Below, piece after piece: positions 17,109 to 27,173 of a stretch of 64,000 nt of DNA (within the stretch, counting starts at the first letter, position 1; the number at the start of each line of letters is the position of its first letter). The translations under genes were made by a program, and so were the position numbers. The stretch comes from Chrysophaeum taylorii (Eukaryota; Sar; Pelagophyceae; Pelagomonadales; Pelagomonadaceae), in assembly GCA_029834535.1 (NCBI GenBank), contig JAQMWT010000040.1:248001-312000 (forward strand), given 5' to 3'. The notes beneath the pieces are model-generated. The model was not told the origin of the DNA. It did no database searches and saw nothing but the letters and a program-made list of their open reading frames with translations.

Positions 17109-18773
17109 ATGGCTGAGGCGTATGATGCTGGCGACATTGCCGCCGCTATCCGGCGGCAGGCTTCGTCAGAGGCCGTGCCAGCGCTGAGCGAGCTCTTTTC
17201 GCGTCCTAGCAAGCCCTTGGACAAGGCAGCGCTTTTCGCAATCTTCAAGGAGGACGCCGGTGAGGAGGAGGAGGTGGAGGAAGAGGAGGCGGAGGTGACG
17301 AAAGCGGCGCCGCCAGTCAAGCCGCGCAGACATGCCGAACCGCTTGTGGTCGCAACGGCCGAGCTCGCGGCTAGGCACGAGAAGAAACAGAAAAGTGGTG
17401 ACCTTGAGATGAAGGAAGGGGCTGTCGAGCCGACGACGTCGAAGGCAACCGCGAGCGCTGGCGCTGACGAGCCCGAGGAAAAGACTGAGGTAGCGCGGGT
17501 CGAGGAGCCGAAGAAAAGAACAAGGATAGCAGAGGGTGACGCCGACCAGGACATGAAGAAGAAGAAGAAGAAGAAGAAAGAGAAGAAGAAGCCGGCAAGG
17601 AACGAGGAGATCGCGAGCAGCGAGGCCGAGCCGGAGCAAAAGAAGAAGCCGGCAAGGAACGAGGAGATCGCGAGCAGCGAGGCCGAGCCGGAGCAAAAGA
17701 AGAAGACGGCAAGGAACGAGGAGATCGCGAGCAGCGAGGCCGAGCAGAAGAAGATGAAGAAGAAGAAAAAAGCGAGCGAGCCGGAGGAAACGAAGAAGAC
17801 GGCAAGGAACGAGGCCGAGCAGAAGGTGAGCAGCGAGGCCGAGCAGAAGAAGAAACGGAGCGCGGGTGATGATAGCGAGCGAAAGGATGGGGAGGAGGAA
17901 AAGGAGGCGTCGTTGCGAACGGTGTTCGTGGGAAACCTGCCGAAGGAGACGAAGCGGAAAGCCGTCGAGAAATTCTTCGCGCGGTACGGCAAGGTCGAGA
18001 GCGCTCGAATCCGGTCGCTGCCGACGGCCGGGGCGAAGGTGGACGACGCCGGGAATCAGGACCTGGTGCGTCGAGTGTGCGCGTATCGCGGGTCTCTGAC
18101 CGACGCGAAACCCGTCGCCAACGCGTACGTCGTGTACGAGTCGGTCGACGCCGCGAAGCGCGCGGTCGACGAGGCAAACGGGCGCGAGTTCGGGTCTTTT
18201 CACCTTCGAGTCGATTGGGCGAAGCGATCGCGCGACAAGACGGATCACTTGCGGACGGCGTTCGTCGGGAACTTGCCCCGCGGAACCGACGAGGAGAGCC
18301 TTCGCGCGCACTTCGCGAGCCACGTCGGCGGTCACGAAGCGATCCACAACGTCCGCGTCGTCAGGAACCGAGAGGACCACGCGGCGATCGGGGTCGCGTA
18401 CGTCTTGTTGAAGGACCCCTCGCTCCTCTCTACGGCGCTCGAGCTCGACGGACACCCGTACGCGCCCGCGGCGGGTGGTTCCCCGCGCCCCTTGCGGGTC
18501 CAGGCCTGCGGGAAGCGCACCAAGACGGACGACGCGCCGTCTTCTGCGGCGAGAAAGAAAAAGAAACTCGCCGGAGCTGCCCGTCGCCTCGAGAAGAAAG
18601 GAGTCGCTGCCACCAAAGGTGGTGGCGGCGGCGGCGGCGACGCTCCGGCCTGGATGGGGCGACGTTCCGCCGACTACTCGTCGCCGCGACGCGATTCCGC
18701 AAAGAAACGAACGCCGACGTCGTCGTCGTCGTCTACGGCGCCCCGCGGAAAGAAAATGAAGAAATTAAAGTAA
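17109..18773 (+). CDS. Nucleolar RNA-binding protein with two RRMs (RBM34/Nop12 type)
   Basis: This 554-residue protein is likely to act in pre-60S ribosome biogenesis, as Nop12 does. The N-terminus is acidic then Lys-rich. A ~19-residue repeat around ARNEEIASSEAEPEQKK occurs nearly three times (17588-17750). RRM1 has RNP2 TVFVGNLPKE and an RNP1 region AYVVYESVDAAKRAVD, with the long insert between them that is typical of RBM34. RRM2 has TAFVGNLPRG and GVAYVLLKDPSLLSTAL. A Lys/Arg-rich tail follows. The frame is open further upstream into the LINE remnant; I chose the ATG at 17109 (MAEAYDAGDIAAAIRR). Its stop overlaps the stop of the convergent methyltransferase gene by 9 bp. Confidence 0.88.
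   Translation: MAEAYDAGDIAAAIRRQASSEAVPALSELFSRPSKPLDKAALFAIFKEDAGEEEEVEEEEAEVTKAAPPVKPRRHAEPLVVATAELAARHEKKQKSGDLEMKEGAVEPTTSKATASAGADEPEEKTEVARVEEPKKRTRIAEGDADQDMKKKKKKKKEKKKPARNEEIASSEAEPEQKKKPARNEEIASSEAEPEQKKKTARNEEIASSEAEQKKMKKKKKASEPEETKKTARNEAEQKVSSEAEQKKKRSAGDDSERKDGEEEKEASLRTVFVGNLPKETKRKAVEKFFARYGKVESARIRSLPTAGAKVDDAGNQDLVRRVCAYRGSLTDAKPVANAYVVYESVDAAKRAVDEANGREFGSFHLRVDWAKRSRDKTDHLRTAFVGNLPRGTDEESLRAHFASHVGGHEAIHNVRVVRNREDHAAIGVAYVLLKDPSLLSTALELDGHPYAPAAGGSPRPLRVQACGKRTKTDDAPSSAARKKKKLAGAARRLEKKGVAATKGGGGGGGDAPAWMGRRSADYSSPRRDSAKKRTPTSSSSSTAPRGKKMKKLK
17588..17750. repeat. 57-bp tandem repeat inside the RBM34-like gene
   Basis: Two near-identical 57-bp units followed by a partial third encode the 19-residue module KPARNEEIASSEAEPEQKK. 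Related shorter pieces follow to ~17860. The unit length is a multiple of three, so copy-number change keeps the frame. Confidence 0.85.
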
Positions 18774-19547
18774 GCTGCAGAAGGAGCCGACGCGGCGATA
18801 ACCGTCGTTGCATTGGACTGTCCCGAGGACGTCGGCGAGATCGGGCGGCGCTCGCGGGCGGCGATCGTAGCGGAAGACGGAAACGGAGCGGTCGACGACC
18901 TCCAGCAGGTGAGGTTCGAAGTATCGAGCGAGAGTTGCTAGGGTTTCGTCGTCCTGGGCCGTCCTTCTTTTGTGCGCGAGGTAGGCGACGGGCGCGGCGG
19001 AGGCCAACATGACGTTAGCGAGGGGAAGCGCGCTCCCGGGGAAGTAGGTCACGTCCGCGCCGAGCACGACCTCAAACTTCGCCGCGGCCATCGCCGTCGC
19101 TTCTTCCCAGCGCAACCGCCTCGTCTCGATGGATAATCCGTTGGCGTCGAAATTCCGGCGTGCAAGCTGGAGAACCTCGTCGTCGCCATCGCTCGCGGTC
19201 ACGCGACCGCCGCTCATCGCCGAGACCATCGAGGCGAGGCCGCACCCGCACCCAACCTCCAGCACCCTCTTGTGGCTCACGACCTCGGGCCGCCGGGCAA
19301 TGAGCTGCGACAGCACCTCGGAGCACTCCCAGACGCCCATTCCCGTCCCTGCCTTTGACTCGAACTCCTGCGCGAGAACGAGCTGCCTCCCGCCAAAGTC
19401 GAAGATCCGTTGCGGCTCGAAGATGCAGCTGTCGTCGCACAGCACATCGCGAGGAACCAATGCGGCCCCCAGCAGCCGCCGTTGCGGGGACGCCACGGCC
19501 CAAGCTCGAGTCGCAACAAAGACTATGACGACGACGACGACACTCAT
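18765..19547 (-). CDS. METTL21/23-type seven-beta-strand methyltransferase
   Basis: A 260-residue SAM-dependent methyltransferase of the protein-lysine group. Motifs: GMGVWECSEVLSQL before the fold; motif I VLEVGCGCGLASMVSA; the acidic ribose-binding residue in TASDGDDEV; then VVLGADVTYFPGSALPL, the D-V-x-Y post-motif typical of METTL21 relatives; and YLAHKRR. The ATG at 19547 opens with a hydrophobic stretch (SVVVVVIVFVATRAWAVAS), which looks like a signal peptide or anchor; the frame extends to 19652 upstream. The target protein cannot be told from sequence. The gene is tail-to-tail with the RBM34-like gene. Confidence 0.85.
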   Translation of the reverse strand: MSVVVVVIVFVATRAWAVASPQRRLLGAALVPRDVLCDDSCIFEPQRIFDFGGRQLVLAQEFESKAGTGMGVWECSEVLSQLIARRPEVVSHKRVLEVGCGCGLASMVSAMSGGRVTASDGDDEVLQLARRNFDANGLSIETRRLRWEEATAMAAAKFEVVLGADVTYFPGSALPLANVMLASAAPVAYLAHKRRTAQDDETLATLARYFEPHLLEVVDRSVSVFRYDRRPRAPPDLADVLGTVQCNDGYRRVGSFCSLL

Positions 19548-19639
19548 TTGGGGGGGGTGAGTGGGTCCCAATAATGAAACTTCAACACATAAGTTAGTTA
19601 GTTGTCTGTCAGCAACCACCACGTCAGAACACGGGGTTG

Positions 19640-20150
19640 GGAGTAAACTCAAATGTTAGTGGAGCATGCGCGCTGATGAAAGCAGCTTAGATTGGCGGCG
19701 TGGAAGGAGTCGAAGCGTGCCGAGGAAGAAGCAGGGGCGGCCGAAGAAAAGGCGAACGCCGCCGAGAGATATAGGACGTTGTTGAGCCGAGGATTCAAAC
19801 GACCCCCCCCAAGTAGATGCCCCAAGTCGATCCGACACGGACTGTCGTCGCGGCGCAGTGTCGGTGACGATGATGGAGAGCGCGAAGTTGTCGACGACGA
19901 GAAGATGCCGGACGCAGAGCCGCCGCCCAGGCCTGCTCCTGGCTCTCATGACGCCAACCAGGGCCGACGCGTGCTAGCCTCTGTCCCGACCGGGCAAACG
20001 CCGCCAACGCGGAGAAAAAAAGTTCCTCCTTCTCGCGGTCGGTCGCTTGAACAAGGGCGAACCGATCGGCAAGCACCACGGGGAGCGCTTCTTCTCTTAA
20101 GGCAATTCGGCCGCCTATTGTCGAGACTTTAAAAAAAAAAAGGACACGTT
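19640..20150 (+). repeat. Isolated fragment related to the 1-kb repeat, with a short coiled-coil ORF
   Basis: A stretch at ~19645-19697 repeats, with changes, the block found at 50430-50485 and in reverse at 13490-13545 (AAGCAGCTTAGATTGGCGG is exact). It runs into a frame (19692-20132) starting AAWKESKRAEEEAGAAEEKA, a short predicted coiled coil, and then low-complexity sequence. I do not recognise a function. Most likely it is transposon-derived. The (C)n and (T)n runs at 20279-20307 lie in the gap before the transporter gene. Confidence 0.5.
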
Positions 20151-20458
20151 CTAGTTAAGCCAGGCTGGTTTCTTGTAGCTCCCTGATTTTGCTTTATTTC
20201 ATCAGCTTGCGCTATTCGCGTCGACTGGGGCGTCGAAAGAAATCGAGACCTCGACCTGTCTATCTTAAAAAGACGAGAGCCCCCCCCCCCCCCCCCCTTT
20301 TTTTTTACTCGAAACGGATAAAACTTCGAGAGCTCGGGGGCCTTCAAATCAGAGCCAAACCAATTCTTGCGGGCGCGCCCCGCGACGGCGCCCGCCGTCG
20401 TCGCGCTGCACGACGAGGAGAGTAATGGAGGAGTAAAGTGAAGAGAAGACGACATTTC

Positions 20459-21750
20459 TCAGTCGCGTTTTTTGATTGGCCCTTTTTTTGTTGCGGCGGC
20501 CGAATAGGCGACGGTCCCGAGGAGGACGCAGAGTGCGGACCACCAAATGGTCCTCGAGTTCCGGAGGATCGGATTGACGAAAACGACCGAGATGGTAAAG
20601 GCGACGAACTTCTGGAAGGAGAGCACGAGAGACGCGGTAAGAGCGCCGCGGCGGGCCTGTCTTCGAGTGTCAATAAAGGCCCAGGGTATCGTATCCTATA
20701 ACAGGACGCACGATAATCTTGGTCATGAGGATTTTGCAGCAGTAGTCGAAGAGAACGTTGAGGCCGAGGAAGAGCCACTGGGACTTGAGGTTGGGGTCGG
20801 TGAGCCAGCGTCGAAGGTGGATCCCGACGCCGCTCGCTCTGACGACGAAGAACGGCAAGCCGAGGGCGTTGCCTGCAGTGGGTAGGTGTCACCAAAGGAG
20901 CCTCCTCCTCCTCGTCCTTACGCATGAAAATCATCTCGGAGACGGGCGCCGCGCAGCCGCCGAGGCGCATGGCCCACTCCTGCACAGCGCCGCTTGTCGC
21001 GCGCGCGAGGAGTGCCGCGATTAGGCACGCGACGCCAACGAGATAGCCCGCCGAGCCGTCTTTCGCCGCCCTCGACGCGGTGGTTAGGAGCGAGCGGGCG
21101 CGGACGGCCGTCGACGCGAGACCTAGCGAAACTACGGCGACGGCGCCGTACTGCGCGAGCGTGTAGCGCTTGCGCAGCACCACGACGCCAACAACGAGGT
21201 TCGCCGCCAGCGTGCCGTTCTTGAGGGCGACGAAGACGGTCGTGGGGACCTTGGACGCGAGGGAGAGGTTCGTAAAGAAGGCGTAAGAGACGCTCAAGAG
21301 CGCGAGAAGCGCGTGATGCCGCGGCTTGACGCCGAACCCGCTCGACCGGAAGGCCCAGGGTGCCGACAACACCAGGCCAAAGAGGTACTCGACGATCGAG
21401 ACGAGGTCGCCGCACCCCTTGTCGCGCGTGTTCATGAGCTCGTGCGGCACCTGACAGAGGCACCCCGCTAGAACCATGCCGACAGCCAGCGCGAGAACAG
21501 CCTCGTCGTTGGGCGACTCGTCGCGGAACACCCCATGTTCCATGAGCTGGCTCCCCGCGAGGTCTCGGTGCAGCGCAAACATTTCGTCTCGCGTCGCACC
21601 ACAGTCGAGGCTCGCTCGCCGCACCAGCGGTGGCCGCGAACGCGACGCGCCGTCGGTTTCGTTCCGCCGCAGGTTCACGCGAACGCACGGGCTACTCTCA
21701 TACTCGTACTCGGCGTCCGAGAACTTGCGCAATGCACCTCGGGGGTGCAT
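20459..21750 (-). CDS. SLC35B4-like nucleotide-sugar transporter
   Basis: Three exons (21750-20922, 20872-20711, 20655-20459) joined over introns of 49 bp (GTAAGG...CTGCAG) and 55 bp (GTGCGT...GACAG) give 395 residues. Total coding length is a multiple of three, and each junction restores family sequence: MIFMRNALGLPFFVV and KIIARRGALTASLVL. The closest family known to me is SLC35B4 (UDP-GlcNAc/UDP-xylose, Golgi/ER). Seen: NTRDKGCGDLVSIVEYLFGL, FFTNLSLASKVPTTVFVALK, LRKRYTLAQYGAVAVVSLG and LVLSFQKFVAFTISVVFVNP, with about 9-10 hydrophobic spans and a C-terminal KKRD. The N-terminal ~110 residues are polar. It is divergent from the next gene, with 82 bp between start codons. Confidence 0.88.
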
Positions 21751-21832
21751 TTCGAGTTGTTGTTGTTGTTCTTCTTCTTCTTCACGAGCCGTTGCGAAGC
21801 TGCGTGACGTCACCAGAAGCAAGCCCGGGGCG

Positions 21833-22585
21833 ATGATGTTAGTAGCCGATTTTTTTTCGCCGTCGCTGGCCACCGGCCTCTTGGGCGATGCGTTGGGGGC
21901 AGCCTCGACGGCCGCGCTCGTCGCCCCTGCATCGGCAATTCTCGATAAGGGCATTACGCAATCCGCCGCCGGCGCCGCTAGCCTGTCGCAGTCGGTCATC
22001 GCGAGCCTGCGCAGCGTCGCCGCCGCGCCATTCACCTTTTTCCAATCGCCGCAGTACGGTTGGCTGTTCGCTTTGTATTTTGCGACCTACATGTCCGCGA
22101 ACGCGGCCGAGACGGTGTGTGCCGCCGCCGACGTCGACCACGCGGTGCCGCAGCTCGCCGTTTCGACCGCGACGAACATGGTCGTGTCGATCGCCAAGGA
22201 CCGGAGTTTTGCGCGCGCGTTTGGCACCATAAATCCTACGAATCTCCCCCCCGTCTCCTACGGCTACTGGCTGACGCGCGACACCCTCTCGATGTACTTC
22301 TTCTTTACGCTCCCGCGGCTCGCCTCCGGCGCTCTCCCGGACTTTGCGGCGTCAGCGGCGCGCTTCATATCGCCCGTCGTCGCCCAGTTCTTCACGACAC
22401 CGTTCCACTTGCTCGGTTTGGATGCCTACAATCGCCAACGCGCGTCTCTCTTCGGCCGCCTCGCGTTCGTCCGCTCCAAATTCCCCGCCGCGGTCAGCGC
22501 GCGGGTTGGCCGCATCATTCCAGCCTACTCCTTCGGCGGCGTCTGTAACGCCACGATTCGAAGTCGCTTCTCTGATACAGAGTAA
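21833..22585 (+). CDS. Unnamed conserved-looking membrane protein, possibly mitochondrial
   Basis: A 250-residue protein with several hydrophobic segments. Distinct blocks are YGWLFALYFATYMSANAAET, STATNMVVSIAKDRSFARAF, SYGYWLTRDTLSMYFFFTLP and PVVAQFFTTPFHLLGLD. From memory this resembles an unnamed fungal/protist family of mitochondrial membrane proteins with a T-A-N-M...K-D and R-D pattern, loosely like carrier repeats, but I cannot confirm that. The ATG at 21833 is the first after the divergent transporter start; the frame extends further upstream only antisense to that gene. Confidence 0.65.
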   Translation: MMLVADFFSPSLATGLLGDALGAASTAALVAPASAILDKGITQSAAGAASLSQSVIASLRSVAAAPFTFFQSPQYGWLFALYFATYMSANAAETVCAAADVDHAVPQLAVSTATNMVVSIAKDRSFARAFGTINPTNLPPVSYGYWLTRDTLSMYFFFTLPRLASGALPDFAASAARFISPVVAQFFTTPFHLLGLDAYNRQRASLFGRLAFVRSKFPAAVSARVGRIIPAYSFGGVCNATIRSRFSDTE

Positions 22586-22829
22586 CCTTCGTTCTTCTTC
22601 TTACTCTTTCTCTCGCGAGAGAGAAGGAGAGTGTAGCCGCCGCTACCGTAGAGATAGATGTGGGTGCAACGAGGGGGTGGTCCCGCCGCTCGCGTCGTCG
22701 TGGTGTTGTCGCGAGCGCAGGTGGTGCTCGTGAGCATTTTGGAAGGAGGAGGGAGCAGGTCCGAGATGCGCGCACGGTGATCTTCTTCGGCGTAGGACAA
22801 ACAAGATTGGGGAGATAATCGTACCGCTT

Positions 22830-24330
22830 CAAAAAAAAGACGACGAGCGTCCTCGAGGAGGAAGGAGGCTGCTGCGAGTCAACACAAGAATAATGGCAGG
22901 CTGCGGCAACTCTTCGATAGAACAATAGAGAAAAGGAGCCCGGCGATGCATACGTCTTTTGGACAGCATATTGCGCGGCGCGGTAGCGCGTTTTTTACAG
23001 CGCAGTACGGTCCGACTCGAGGGTATCTGCTCTTTCGGCGAGAGCCTACGAATGCGACAGGTCTTCGACAAACGTTTCGCGCCGCAGCAGAGGGCGCGCA
23101 CCTTGACGCGGGCTGCGTGGAATTCGCGGTCTTTTCTTGCCTTGGGACCACCGGGAGTCAGCAATATCGAGTAGTAGGACAACGCGGACGCCGGCGCCGT
23201 GCCGAAGCGCGAGCCTTCTCGAGCTCGTCTTCGAGCTCGTCGACGCGCGCCTGCAACAACTTGTGCTGCGTGGAGTGATGTGCCAGATCGGAGCGAAGTC
23301 GAGCCTACGTTCAACGACCCTCGGTCAGCGACGGGACGAGCACCAGACGACGCTAGGAGCTATGTTCGACGACACGTCTTCGCACCATCTCCGCGTCGCG
23401 TCGGCCGTTAATGGTACCGAGCTCCCTCCGAACATCGTCTCGTTCGCGTCGAATCGCATCAAGCTCGCTACAGATCGAAACGCGTGACGGTTTGTCGAGG
23501 TCGGGTTCGGCGCGCGAAGTAAACAACAAAGCGACGCGGAAGACGCACGATGCGAGCGGCTTGTTTGCCGGGGCGCTGCCAACCACGTCGGTAGACCGCA
23601 GCTTTCCCCGCCGATGTTCATCCTGCACCGAGACACTCAAAAAGTATCGAACGACAATTTCTGCGCCGCCTCTGACGACGGCTGTCCGCATTTCGTGGCG
23701 AGAGACGCGCTTCACGACGAGACGACGGCCGTCGTACGTTCGCGAAGAGAGATTCTCGGCCGCGGCAATCGCGTGCGACGCCTAGCGCATACTCCGGGCC
23801 GGAAATCCGGGAAAGGACTACCTGGTAGAACTGAACAAAAACGGGCTGCGAAGCGACCGCGGCGGGGACGGTGGGAACTTCGACGAGCCTGCGAGTCTTC
23901 TATGAGAGTCACGGGCTAACGCCGCCGCCGCCGCCGTAAAGACGCCGCCGTGTTGGGACGCAAGTTCGCCAAACCCCCCGCACGCCGAGCGCGTATCAGC
24001 TTCGACCTTGGTCGCGTACTCGTTGAGCTTGGCGGTGCCGCTGCGGACCTCGTCTCCTAGCGCCGCGACGAGACCAGGACACGCACTCGAAGAGGTGGTC
24101 TACAATGAGGGCCACCTGGAGAGGCATCATACTCTCATAGCGCCCCGACCGCGCGAACCTTCTCGTCGCTGCCGACAGCAGCCTTGGTCGGCTCGGGGTC
24201 GAGGGGCGCCGAGAAGCGCGATCGCTTCCTCTCGCTCGGACTCAACTCGCCGTCGCGCTTTCGAAGACCCCCCCCTCCGTCGAGCAAGTTGCTACGCCGA
24301 ATCGGAGGTTGGCAACGACATTGGCGGATT
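22830..24330 (-). CDS. Probable intron-rich coiled-coil gene, exons unresolved
   Basis: Several minus-strand exon-sized frames look coding rather than random: LGDEVRSGTAKLNEYATKVE followed by ADTRSACGGFGELASQHGG near 24080-23960; ICSELDAIRRERDDVRRELG near 23480-23410; and QHKLLQARVDELEDELEKAR near 23265-23200. These give heptad-like coiled coils. They lie in different frames, as expected from the short introns around, and I could not join them securely. A motor or scaffold protein is possible but not shown. The boundary with the RRM gene upstream is not clear. Confidence 0.4.
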
Positions 24331-24799
24331 GTTGTCGGGCGCTGCCGGTAAAAAGTTCTGACTCGAGGTTTTCTTCCGATCTCAACGAGCCTGTGGGACT
24401 GACTCAGAGGTCAACGCTGCTCGAGGCGACGGGCGGATTCGCACGTTCGTCGACTTCGCGGCGTCGCGGCGGGCTGCTTTCGAGAAGCAAACGTGACAGG
24501 ACGACGGCGAAGATCACGGCACTGGATGGCTACGAATCCGGCGGTTCGGGCTTCACGCGCACCTGGGAACGGCGAGTTCGGCATTACGCGACGAGAGGTC
24601 GTAAGTCGTACGGGAATGGGCTCGCGTTGGACGTCGCGTATACCCGCGTTTGGTGGTCCCCCCGCCGCCCTGAGATAATCAACGGAACTGTGGGTCTCGC
24701 GGCCGCGAGAAAAAAATAGGCTCTGGCTGCGTCGCGCACGGCACCTCGCCGCCACTGGCGCGCGCCAAATTCGAAGCCTACGTTCGGTCGACGCGAGAG

Positions 24800-26063
24800 C
24801 GCGAGAAACAACGCGTACGCACGGCTACGTTGGCTGTTCGTCCGTTGATGACATGCGGCTGCTGGCTGCGACGATGACGGCGCTCTTACGGCGACGATGA
24901 TGAATGCGCTCCATAGAGGACGGCGGGGGCATACTCGAGCACGGCCTGTGAACGAGAGTGTCAACGCAAACAATCGACGTCGAAACGGCCGTACGTTTAC
25001 GTGTGCTTGGCTAGCGAAAGTGACGAATCCGAAGCCCCGCGACCTGGACGGGCGGACGTCGTGCGTATCTCCCCGAATTCTTTGGACCCGACGCCGCGTC
25101 TGACTGGCCCGAAGCTCGATCCGTCATCACGGAGGCAGTGAGGACTTCGCCTGAGACGCGACGACTCGCTCAGTCTAAGGGTGGCCCGGAGCACGCGGCG
25201 CTGCATCGAGGTATTTGTCGAGACCAAATTGAGCCTGCGAAGACGGTGTCGTGCGGTCGAGCCCCCTCTCTAAAACCCACAAAGTAGGACCGCAGCATAT
25301 CATTCGTCGTCTGGTGCGTGAGCGACCCGACCCAGATCTCGGCCTGCGCGTCGTCGTCGATATCGGACTACGCGCTGACGCCGCCGCGACTGACCGCGCC
25401 CGCCTGCGACTCCGCGATGCTGCTGCGTAACAGGGCATGTGGCATTGTGGCGCTGGGATCTGGACGTTCGCCATCGGCACGGCTCGGGGCGCCGACTGCT
25501 GCTGAGGCGGCCCGATCGATCCCGGCGTCGGCACCCATTCCTTCGCGCCTGACGCTTCCAGTCGGACATTAATAATGTCGCTTCGAAACGAGTCAGCACT
25601 GTCGATCGTACGCTCGACGCGAAGTCGACGACCAGCAAACCTGGCACACAAGCCTGATGACGAGGCGAATCTCGGGGAGCCTGCCGCTCACTCCTGCCCG
25701 CTCATCGAAAGCGCCGCCTGGCGTTTTGTCTCCGGACGACGCATTACTCGAGGAGCGGTCACCTCGGCCGCACTCTCCGTAGCAAAGTCGACGAACGCGA
25801 AGGACGTCGGGCCGGCGCCTGTGTCCAGGTCTCGGACGGGAGTTTTCAGGGTCGAAACGCGCTCGAGACTAGCCGGACATCGACGATGTTCCCTGCGCTC
25901 GCGCGCGCGTCAAGAGGAGGAAGGACGCGCGCTCCCCCAGTCGCATCGTACCAAAGTGCCCGAAGACGGAGCGGAGCATCTCCGATTTCATCTCCGGGTT
26001 TAGGTTCGCGACGTGGATCGTCTTGGAGTTGATTGGTCGCGACCCCGCTGCCCCTCTCATCAT
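24800..26063 (-). CDS. RNA-binding protein with two RRMs and micro-exons
   Basis: The gene starts at ATG 26063. RRM1: TIHVANLNPEMKSEMLRSVF in exon 26063-25952, a 59-bp intron, then GNIVDVRL, later SFAFVDFATESAAE and AALSMSGQE-FAGRRLRVE on spliced exons. RRM2: AEIWVGSLTHQTTNDMLRSYF up to 25281; a 46-bp intron; a 10-nt exon at 25234-25225 giving AQFG; a 74-bp intron; 25150-25105 giving EVLTASVMTDRASG; a 61-bp intron; 25043-25001 giving SRGFGFVTFASQAH; an 11-nt exon at 24945-24935 giving AVLD; then PHVINGRTANV. Spliced, RRM2 is textbook (YFAQFGEV, RGFGFVTF). Part of RRM1 between VRL and SFAFV, and the C-terminus, stay unresolved. It is divergent from the dehydrogenase gene. Confidence 0.75.
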
Positions 26064-26139
26064 TGATGATCGATAGATTGATCGCTCGCGCTTTGTTGAG
26101 ATCCGTTGCTGTTCGACAACGTTGTAGAGAACGAAAAAA

Positions 26140-27111
26140 ATGGCTCGCCGTCACGCCGCGGCCGCGTTGTGCGCGCGGGCGCTGTCAACAACAAAAACAA
26201 CAACAACAACAACAATGAGCAAGAAGACATACGGGTTCTACGGATTGGGGACCATGGGAACCTCAATCGCCGAGCACCTGCACGTCCACAGCATGGGCCT
26301 GCAGCAAGGCCCCGCGCTGGTCGCCTCGCGTACGGCCGCCAAGGCGCGCGCGCTCGCCGACGCCAAGGGCCTCGAGTATCGCCCGGATTTCGCCGCACTC
26401 GCCGCCGAGTGCGACGTGCTGGCGCTATGCTTGTCGACGTCCAAGGACGTCGCGAGCGTCATTCGGAGCGCGCCGGCGTTCAAGGCGGGAGCGCTCGTCG
26501 TCGACGTCACCTCTGGCGATCCGGGCTTGACGCGTATCATCGGCGAGGAGCTCGCGGCGCGCGGGGTTCGGCTGGTCGACGCGCCCGTATCTGGTGGACC
26601 CAAGGGGGCTGCGAGCGGCACGTTGGTCTCGATGCTTGGCGGCGCCGAAAACGATATGGACGAGGCTTGGGACGTAATTGGCGCGTGGTCGTCCAAAGTC
26701 GTGCGCTGCGGCCCCCTTGGCTCCGGCGATGCCGTCAAGGCTGTGAACAACGCCCTCAACTCGGCCCATCTCCTGCTCGCGACCGAGGGCGCGATTGCGC
26801 TAAAAAAATACGGCGTCGACCCTTCGGTCGCGCTCGACGTCGTCAACAGCTCCTCCGGCATGAGCCTCCAGTCCCAGCGGTTGCCCCAGTACGTTCTTTC
26901 GCGAAAATTCGACTTTGGCTTCCAGCTCGCGCTCATGCGAAAAGACGTCGGGATCGCCTCCGATCTCGTGGACTCGCTCACGCCGACGGCCACGCTCATC
27001 CCCGAGGTCCGTCGTCTCGTCGAGGCCGCGGAAGCCAAGTACGGGGGCGACGTTGATTACACCCAAGTCGCCATGTTGCTGGAAGACCGCGCAGATTGCG
27101 AACTCGGATAG
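26140..27111 (+). CDS. Beta-hydroxyacid dehydrogenase (3-hydroxyisobutyrate dehydrogenase type), mitochondrial
   Basis: A 323-residue NAD(P)-dependent enzyme of the 3-HIBADH/6PGDH group, probably in valine breakdown or a related beta-hydroxyacid reaction. An Arg/Ala/Ser/Thr-rich N-terminus (ARRHAAAALCARALS) looks like a mitochondrial presequence, with a second ATG at residue 26 for the mature-like start. Motifs: Rossmann GFYGLGTMGTSIAEH, substrate-binding DAPVSGGPKGAASG, catalytic Lys in GDAVKAVNNALNS, and cofactor-end RKDVGIAS. Length fits the family. Substrate specificity cannot be read off. No intron is seen. Confidence 0.93.
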   Translation: MARRHAAAALCARALSTTKTTTTTTMSKKTYGFYGLGTMGTSIAEHLHVHSMGLQQGPALVASRTAAKARALADAKGLEYRPDFAALAAECDVLALCLSTSKDVASVIRSAPAFKAGALVVDVTSGDPGLTRIIGEELAARGVRLVDAPVSGGPKGAASGTLVSMLGGAENDMDEAWDVIGAWSSKVVRCGPLGSGDAVKAVNNALNSAHLLLATEGAIALKKYGVDPSVALDVVNSSSGMSLQSQRLPQYVLSRKFDFGFQLALMRKDVGIASDLVDSLTPTATLIPEVRRLVEAAEAKYGGDVDYTQVAMLLEDRADCELG

Positions 27112-27150
27112 TTCCTCCGATATCAATCTCTCTCGACTGATCAGATCTGC

Positions 27151-27173
27151 CAGATCTGATCAGATCAGATCTG
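27151..27173. repeat. Perfect 23-bp palindrome downstream of the dehydrogenase gene
   Basis: Two 11-nt arms around a single central base; the left arm is CAGATCTGATC. It starts 40 bp after the dehydrogenase stop, and a related GATCAGATCTG lies just before it. It could form a hairpin in the 3' UTR. No other role is evident. Confidence 0.8.

Noticed and set aside
20344-20920. Long C-terminal extension of the transporter frame (Arg/Pro-rich)
   Set aside because: Using the introns 20873-20921 and 20656-20710 restores SLC35 sequence to the stop at 20459; the extension is read-through of an intron into a wrong frame.
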